Source of the DNA: Candidatus Aminicenantota bacterium
Lineage (GTDB): Bacteria; Acidobacteriota; Aminicenantia; UBA2199
NCBI GenBank assembly: GCA_020355945.1
Contig: CP070627.1
Location: 1,102,364-1,111,982, forward strand
DNA: 9,619 nt
Direction: 5' to 3'
A program made the translations under genes and the position numbers. Numbering within the stretch: the first letter of the stretch is position 1; each line of letters starts with the position of its first letter. Positions 6,047 to 9,619 of the stretch are shown here, piece after piece. The notes below the pieces were generated by a model. The model made no database searches, was not told where the DNA came from, and saw nothing but the letters and a program-made list of their open reading frames with translations.

Positions 6047-6991
6047 ATGATGAAACCAGGTCTAATTTTCGAGGATGAAATCGCTATGGCACTCGGTAAC
6101 ATCCAAGTTTTCTCGGGTTCAAATGTTCGCATCTTTCGCAACAGGGTGTACCCTGGAGCGAAGGATCCTCAGGGTTACGAGATTGACATAGCGGTCGAGT
6201 TGTTGTTATCAGAGGGTTTGAATCTACTGATAATGATTGAATGCAAGTCATCTGGTCGTCCAGTCGCTCGATCAGTAGTTCAGCACGTCATTCAAGTTCG
6301 AGATGACATCTCCGCGCACAAGGCAATCATCATTTCATCCAACGGATTTCAGACTGGAGCTGTGAGGCTCGCCCAGAAGAGCAGGATAGCACTCTGGCAG
6401 TGGGTTAACCGTCGTTTTAAGCATGTCCTATATCAGATGCACAGTCTCTATGAACACCAATCATACAATTATATTCTCGTCAGAGGGCTTAAGCAGTATT
6501 TTGCAAATCGTGGAATCTCTATTGATGCACAATCCTTGACACGCGAAATTAAACAGTCCATTCAAGGGACAGAAGGGCTAGCAATCTACCCCGTGAATCT
6601 GGTCAAAATACAAGGGATTAATGGCTCACACACGATAGTGAATCCACCTGATTCAAAAAGTGGACTCACCATATATGCCTCGGCTAGCGCACCCACACCC
6701 GGCTTAAACTTTGTTTACGAAGTGATAAGAGCTATCATCTCGTCTAATACTGATCAGAGTAAATTACTTCACGCTCATCTAAGGGTTGCAAGGGGCGAGA
6801 ATAGGGGTTCCTATGCCTATTGGCTTGATAATTACGTTTTTTCAGAGAAGACCTACGACGAATTACAGGATGACATCAATCGCATTGATTTACGTAGGAA
6901 AACTCAAGAAGAAAGGGAGCGCATTGTCAATAAAGAAGACGAAGTGCTTAGACAACTTCTATTTGACCTGGGCGAAAAATGCAACCTATGA
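6047..6991 (+). CDS. Mrr-like PD-(D/E)XK restriction nuclease with unassigned C-terminal domain
   Basis: This 314-residue cytoplasmic protein has a restriction-endonuclease-type fold over residues about 5-120. Visible are E10 in the first helix, YEIDIAVE (D47), the IECK core (E65, K67), then a ...VRDDISAHKAIIIS strand and GFQTGAVRLAQKSRIALW (100-117). This is the hallmark order of Mrr/SLL-type nucleases, which cut DNA using Mg2+ held by D47 and E65. Residues about 120-314 match no family I recognise: mixed alpha/beta, then a charged helical tail (about 270-308) rich in E, K and R. Two ATGs are adjacent (6047, 6050); AGGGGA at 6035-6040 suits either, and spacing favours the second slightly. 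It stands alone with no methyltransferase nearby, which fits modification-dependent or damage-sensing nucleases rather than a classic restriction-modification pair. That role is inference. Confidence 0.85.
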   Translation: MMKPGLIFEDEIAMALGNIQVFSGSNVRIFRNRVYPGAKDPQGYEIDIAVELLLSEGLNLLIMIECKSSGRPVARSVVQHVIQVRDDISAHKAIIISSNGFQTGAVRLAQKSRIALWQWVNRRFKHVLYQMHSLYEHQSYNYILVRGLKQYFANRGISIDAQSLTREIKQSIQGTEGLAIYPVNLVKIQGINGSHTIVNPPDSKSGLTIYASASAPTPGLNFVYEVIRAIISSNTDQSKLLHAHLRVARGENRGSYAYWLDNYVFSEKTYDELQDDINRIDLRRKTQEERERIVNKEDEVLRQLLFDLGEKCNL

Positions 6992-7023
6992 AATTGTGAG
7001 TTATGTTTGACTGTCCCTTGTTC

Positions 7024-7041
7024 GTATTTTTTAGAAAATAC
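7024..7041 (+). terminator. Weak AT-rich hairpin after the nuclease gene
   Basis: GTATTTT-TTAG-AAAATAC is a perfect 7-bp stem with a 4-base loop, starting 32 bp past the nuclease stop codon. It is AT-rich and lacks a following U-run, so it would be a poor intrinsic terminator. A stabilising 3' end or chance are alternatives. Confidence 0.25.
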
Positions 7042-7081
7042 CTTGAAATTCTTCTTTTGTGATAAAAATATTCTTCCAGGA

Positions 7082-7178
7082 AAAACCGGAGATGACTATA
7101 TGTAAGACATCTGAATTGACATTGTTGAAAGGAGTAAATCTTAGAGTGAGATCCCCTAATGGTGGGAGTCTGTACAGA
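7082..7178 (+). repeat. Repeated intergenic element, copy C (candidate structured RNA, upstream of peptidase gene)
   Basis: Copy C has AAAACCGG (7082-7089), GTTGAAAGG (7124-7132) and ATGGTGGGAG (7159-7168). CCGG-to-GTT is 38 nt, and GTT-to-ATG is 35 nt. Arms TCTG (7110-7113) and CAGA (7175-7178) pair at positions near those of the longer arms of A and B, with an A-A mismatch inside; AGG/CCT pairing is kept in the inner stem. TTGAAATT plus a T-rich tract at 7043-7057 is shared with copy A. The block ends 154 nt before the peptidase start. Confidence 0.6.
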
Positions 7179-7267
7179 ATTTGAGCCATTGGTGTTTAGA
7201 TGACAAACATCTGAACTTGCAGTGTAGAACCGAAAACGACTTAAAGTCAATTTCATTTTAAAAAAAG

Positions 7268-7297
7268 TTGTAAAACTCATTTGCTTTTTGCTAAAAT
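7268..7297 (+). promoter_or_regulatory. Candidate promoter for the peptidase gene
   Basis: TTGTAA (7268-7273, 4 of 6) and TAAAAT (7292-7297, 5 of 6) are separated by 18 bp. A start near 7304 would give a short leader carrying the AAGGAGG ribosome binding site. As for the other two copies, the element would lie upstream of this promoter. Confidence 0.35.
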
Positions 7298-7322
7298 GAC
7301 ATAATGATTAAAGGAGGAAACT

Positions 7323-8627
7323 ATGTCACCGTCGTCAAGGCTCTTTGCTAAATCGAACCGCGAAACCCAAAAACCACTTTGCGAGTGGATGATAAAGAAT
7401 ATTAGTGAAGGCACTAATTTGGATCCATATCAACTCGCAGCACATATTAAGAAGTGTACAATCTGTGGACCAAATATAAAGTCGGAAGTCCAGAAGGAGA
7501 AAACAACCCGAAGACATATTATGAATCGAAGAATAAAAATATTCAACGAAGGTGTAAGTGATCTCGGTGGAATTTTAGATCAATCAACCTTTTCTTATGA
7601 GATGGAATCTCTATTTGCGAATATAGATATTGTAAATGACTTCATTATTGAAGGTATCAACAAAAATCCCGTTAACACCGACCCATGTGGAGACATTTTT
7701 ATTGGGCATATTGATAATTTTGATCTTAATGCGGTTGCTCTTGAACATCATGGTCAAGAGTTGGTAGGTTTATACGCTGGCTTAACCCTAACTATAAATG
7801 CCTTGTCTTTTTGTCTCTTTGGTTGCCCTGATTTCTTGAAAAGAACGTTCCCGACCAAAATAGAGAGATTCAAAATTGAGGATGTTCAAGAAGCACTTCA
7901 GGTAATAATTGACCCCCGATACAAACCAAAGATAATGATCATACAACCTAAAAATTATCAAAGAGCAGTATCAAGTGCGTATGTTACTAGATTATGCCAA
8001 GCGTTGGTAAGTTTTCACGAAGTAGGCCATATTGTAGGTGGTCATTTGATGCATTTGAAGGCCTCGCCCACAAGAGGTGGAACAAGACTTTTTGAACATT
8101 CAGAATATCCGAATATTAGCAATAAGAACAAAGAGTTATTTCAGGCTTTGGAGTGTGATGCTGATGCATATTCTGTTGGTTTAATCTTGGGACTTGCATT
8201 AAAAAGCCCTTGGGTTTTCTTTCAATTTGCTAAGCTTAGCATTGAAGATATCGCAACTCATTACTGTCTTGCATTAAGTCTTCTCTTTCACATTTTGGAC
8301 ATTTTTTCAGTAGATGGAAAACTAAAATCTTCCTCCACTCATCCGGTAGCTGGAGTACGCTTTGCTTACGCATATTATGTTATTTGCGGATGTTTGGAGA
8401 AATTAGAGCCTAAGTTATTAAGCCACATAGCAACAATTTTTGCAAAATCCTACGCCGATATAGCAGAATTTTGGAATATCATTGGTTTTCCTAGAAGAAC
8501 TCATGAGATTGATTTTGGAACTTTATATGAAGTTGGAATGGAAATAAAAACTAAACAAAAAGAACTAAGAGAAGATATTCTTAAGGAGTTGTGTCTAAAG
8601 CGTAGAAAAAAACTTAACATCGATTAA
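7323..8627 (+). CDS. HEXXH zinc metallopeptidase (M48/Lit-like) with N-terminal anti-sigma-type zinc knuckle
   Basis: This 434-residue protein carries HEVGH (H232, E233, H236) as the zinc and catalytic site, then ECDADAY (277-283) supplying E277 as probable third ligand, and STHPVAG (338-344) like the THP motif of M48 peptidases. That order indicates a gluzincin. The phage-exclusion protease Lit uses a similar HEXXH layout, so both comparisons stay open. The N-terminus has C20, then H41-x3-C45-x2-C48, the spacing of the zinc anti-sigma (ZAS) finger. Hydrophobic helices (148-168, 286-305, 311-330) surround the active site, but none is clearly a membrane anchor and there is no signal peptide, so it is probably cytoplasmic. 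The start is fixed by an in-frame TGA at 7305 and AAGGAGG at 7311-7317. The substrate is unknown; a role in phage-triggered proteolysis is inference from its neighbours. Confidence 0.82.
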   Translation: MSPSSRLFAKSNRETQKPLCEWMIKNISEGTNLDPYQLAAHIKKCTICGPNIKSEVQKEKTTRRHIMNRRIKIFNEGVSDLGGILDQSTFSYEMESLFANIDIVNDFIIEGINKNPVNTDPCGDIFIGHIDNFDLNAVALEHHGQELVGLYAGLTLTINALSFCLFGCPDFLKRTFPTKIERFKIEDVQEALQVIIDPRYKPKIMIIQPKNYQRAVSSAYVTRLCQALVSFHEVGHIVGGHLMHLKASPTRGGTRLFEHSEYPNISNKNKELFQALECDADAYSVGLILGLALKSPWVFFQFAKLSIEDIATHYCLALSLLFHILDIFSVDGKLKSSSTHPVAGVRFAYAYYVICGCLEKLEPKLLSHIATIFAKSYADIAEFWNIIGFPRRTHEIDFGTLYEVGMEIKTKQKELREDILKELCLKRRKKLNID

Positions 8628-8838
8628 GAAAGTGTAGAATGGGGGCAGTTACAATTAATTACCTAACAGATCGATGCATATCACCCTCAAAAGACTGCGG
8701 CTTTTTCGGACAGGCGAGCTTGATTGTTGAGCAACCATTGGAAGTCAAAGCACATTGATAGAATGATAACCTCCTAAAAAATAAGTGTCAGCATACGTTT
8801 AAATTTTAAATCTAAATGTGCTCAAGCAGACGGCAAAC
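8628..8838 (+). other. First part of the peptidase-ATPase spacer, nothing identified
   Basis: No gene, RNA or repeat is supported in these 211 bp. AAAAG-ACTGCGG-CTTTT near 8690 is a 5-bp stem too weak to call a terminator. An AGGAGG appears on the minus strand near 8772, but only a 22-codon frame follows. Confidence 0.4.
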
Positions 8839-8919
8839 GTGACGAAAACGTGACTGGTTTATACCGGTTTTTAGTAATTTATAGTGGTTTTTTGGTGGTT
8901 TATAGTAACTGAAAAAAAT
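8839..8919 (+). repeat. Long direct repeat R2, second copy of R1
   Basis: Bases 8839-8865 are identical to 1732-1758. The AT-rich remainder again consists of RRTTTATAGT-like units at 8856, 8866, 8876, 8886 and 8896 (one unit is 11 bp), followed by AACTGAAAAAAAT. It has the same orientation as R1, about 7.1 kb away, and lies in the spacer before the ATPase gene. The sequence after it differs from that after R1, which helps define the repeat's right edge. Confidence 0.75.
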
Positions 8920-8971
8920 CCCGGAAACAATCTCCCCAAAATTGTTTTGCCCTTGTGATGGGGTTTTCGGG
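8920..8971 (+). other. Branched hairpin next to R2
   Basis: CCCGGAAAC (8920-8928) can pair with GTTTTCGGG (8963-8971) over 9 bp with one G-U wobble. The enclosed loop can form two small stems, AAT/ATT and CCC/GGG (8950-8952 with 8960-8962). It sits immediately after R2, as the hairpin at 1808-1825 does after R1, although the sequences differ. Confidence 0.35.
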
Positions 8972-9024
8972 AAATGGGGCGGAAGCGCGTCTTTTGTTTG
9001 ATGAGAACAACGAACTACTATCGT

Positions 9025-9055
9025 TTGCTTTTATCTTCCGTTTATGGTATATAAA
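9025..9055 (+). promoter_or_regulatory. Candidate promoter at the ATPase start, implying a leaderless transcript
   Basis: TTGCTT (9025-9030) is followed by overlapping TATATA (9048-9053, 17-bp spacing) and TATAAA (9050-9055, 19-bp spacing). Either -10 would place the transcript start at or very near the ATG at 9060. No Shine-Dalgarno sequence precedes that ATG. Confidence 0.3.
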
Positions 9056-9059
9056 AAAT

Positions 9060-9619
9060 ATGGACTACGCATTAAAAGAAAGAATCGGCAAACCCGAACT
9101 GTTCACGGGGAGAAAAGAAGAACTGGCTTATTTTCTTAAGTGGATCACCGATATCAAAGAAGAAAAATCCCAGAGTACTGCCATACTGGCCCGCCGCAAA
9201 ATGGGCAAAACCGCCATCCTGGAACGGTTGTTCAATATCACCTTTTACAAAAACGACGGGGTGATCCCATTTTACTATGAAATCAAGGAAAGAAAGATAT
9301 GGATCGTGGATTTTTGTATCGATTTTTTCCTTACGTTTATTTACCAGTACATCGCTTTCAAAACCCGGAAAACCGACTACCTGGGCAAGCGTAAAAGGAA
9401 AAGCCTTAACGAGGCAAAACAAGCCGCCATAAATGAAGGCATGGATTATTTGACCGGTATAATCGAAGATGTGGAATACACCGCCCGCCATGACCATGTG
9501 GATTTGCTCTGGGAAACGGTTCGCGAAGCTCCCAAAATTATCGCTTCCAGTGAGAATGATTTCATCGTACAAATGATCGATGAGTTCCAGTTTATGAATG
9601 CCATGATTTATTGGGACAA
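9060..9619 (+). CDS. P-loop ATPase, archaeal-ATPase/STAND-like, N-terminal 186 residues (cut by window end)
   Basis: The frame is open to the last base, so the C-terminus is missing. Residues 16-21 (FTGRKE) are the opening seen in archaeal-type ATPases of the AAA/STAND group (ATPase_2-like). Walker A is ARRKMGKTA (44-52), with Ala in place of the first Gly but the GKT core intact (K50, T51). A hydrophobic strand ending in D174-E175 (FIVQMIDEFQF) is a good Walker B. Residues 76-140 are a lysine/aromatic-rich insertion between the two motifs. The ATG at 9060 is chosen because the family-like sequence starts there; the frame is open further upstream but has no ATG. Such ATPases are often fused to sensor or nuclease domains; which applies here cannot be seen. 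Repeat R2 lies 140 bp upstream. Confidence 0.78.
   Translation, partial: MDYALKERIGKPELFTGRKEELAYFLKWITDIKEEKSQSTAILARRKMGKTAILERLFNITFYKNDGVIPFYYEIKERKIWIVDFCIDFFLTFIYQYIAFKTRKTDYLGKRKRKSLNEAKQAAINEGMDYLTGIIEDVEYTARHDHVDLLWETVREAPKIIASSENDFIVQMIDEFQFMNAMIYWD

Larger units (their letters stand above)
6992..7322 (+). other. 331-bp spacer between nuclease and peptidase genes
   Basis: No credible gene is present. The spacer holds an AT hairpin (7024-7041), repeated element copy C (7082-7178), a candidate promoter (7268-7297) and a strong ribosome binding site AAGGAGG (7311-7317). A 30-codon ATG frame through element C (7092-7184) is not supported by copies A and B. Confidence 0.6.

Noticed and set aside
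8687..8772. Minus-strand AGGAGG followed by a short frame
   Set aside because: The frame is 22 codons and the spacing to the ATG is about 14 bases; there is no other support.
8950..8971. Possible further copy of the element before the ATPase gene
   Set aside because: Only a CCC...ATGGGG similarity is present; spacing and the other blocks are missing.
9072..9572. 166-codon open frame on the minus strand
   Set aside because: It is antisense to the P-loop ATPase, whose Walker motifs establish the plus-strand frame.
1..9619. CRISPR array, rRNA or intact insertion sequence
   Set aside because: No regularly spaced identical repeats with unique spacers, no rRNA-like sequence, and no transposase frame with terminal inverted repeats were seen.

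Overview
The window is bacterial accessory DNA. It holds six genes, all on the plus strand, that share no pathway but resemble defence or signalling effectors. Base composition changes sharply from gene to gene: 25% G+C (15 of 60) at 961-1020 in the TIR gene, 62% (37 of 60) at 2881-2940 in the CHAT gene, and 35% (21 of 60) at 8101-8160 in the peptidase gene. That pattern fits repeated acquisition. The host phylum cannot be read from the sequence. CHAT-STAND-TPR giants are commonest in large-genome, filamentous or multicellular bacteria and in some candidate phyla, so such a host is a low-confidence inference.

Layout, left to right: (1) the 3' end of a tyrosine recombinase gene (2-322) with a 15-bp GC-rich palindrome at its left edge; (2) a TIR protein with a C-terminal nucleoside-deoxyribosyltransferase-like domain (678-1655); (3) a 1184-residue CHAT / NB-ARC-like STAND ATPase / winged-helix / TPR protein resembling eukaryotic NLRs (2067-5621); (4) a doubtful 39-residue ORF (5911-6030), then an Mrr-like PD-(D/E)XK nuclease (6047-6991); (5) an HEXXH metallopeptidase with an N-terminal anti-sigma-type zinc knuckle (7323-8627); (6) the start of a P-loop ATPase (9060 to the window end). 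Spacers between the main genes are all long (355, 411, 425, 331 and 432 bp), so the genes look like separately transcribed cassettes rather than an operon.

The spacers hold the least ordinary signal. An element with fixed internal spacing occurs upstream of the TIR, CHAT and peptidase genes. AAAACCGG is followed exactly 38 nt later by GTTRAAAGG, then 33-35 nt later by ATGRYGGGAG. Its flanking arms differ in sequence among copies yet can still pair, which suggests a structured RNA or regulatory element not explained by any gene. A second repeat of about 80 bp occurs at 1732-1812 and 8839-8919. Its first 27 bases are identical in both copies, followed by a run of about 10-bp RRTTTATAGT units. 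The two copies bracket the CHAT, nuclease and peptidase genes.

Together the genes could act as independent anti-phage or cell-death modules: NAD depletion by TIR, regulated proteolysis by CHAT and HEXXH, DNA cleavage by the Mrr-like nuclease. No sequence evidence shows that they act in one pathway; shared control through the repeated spacer elements is the most testable link.
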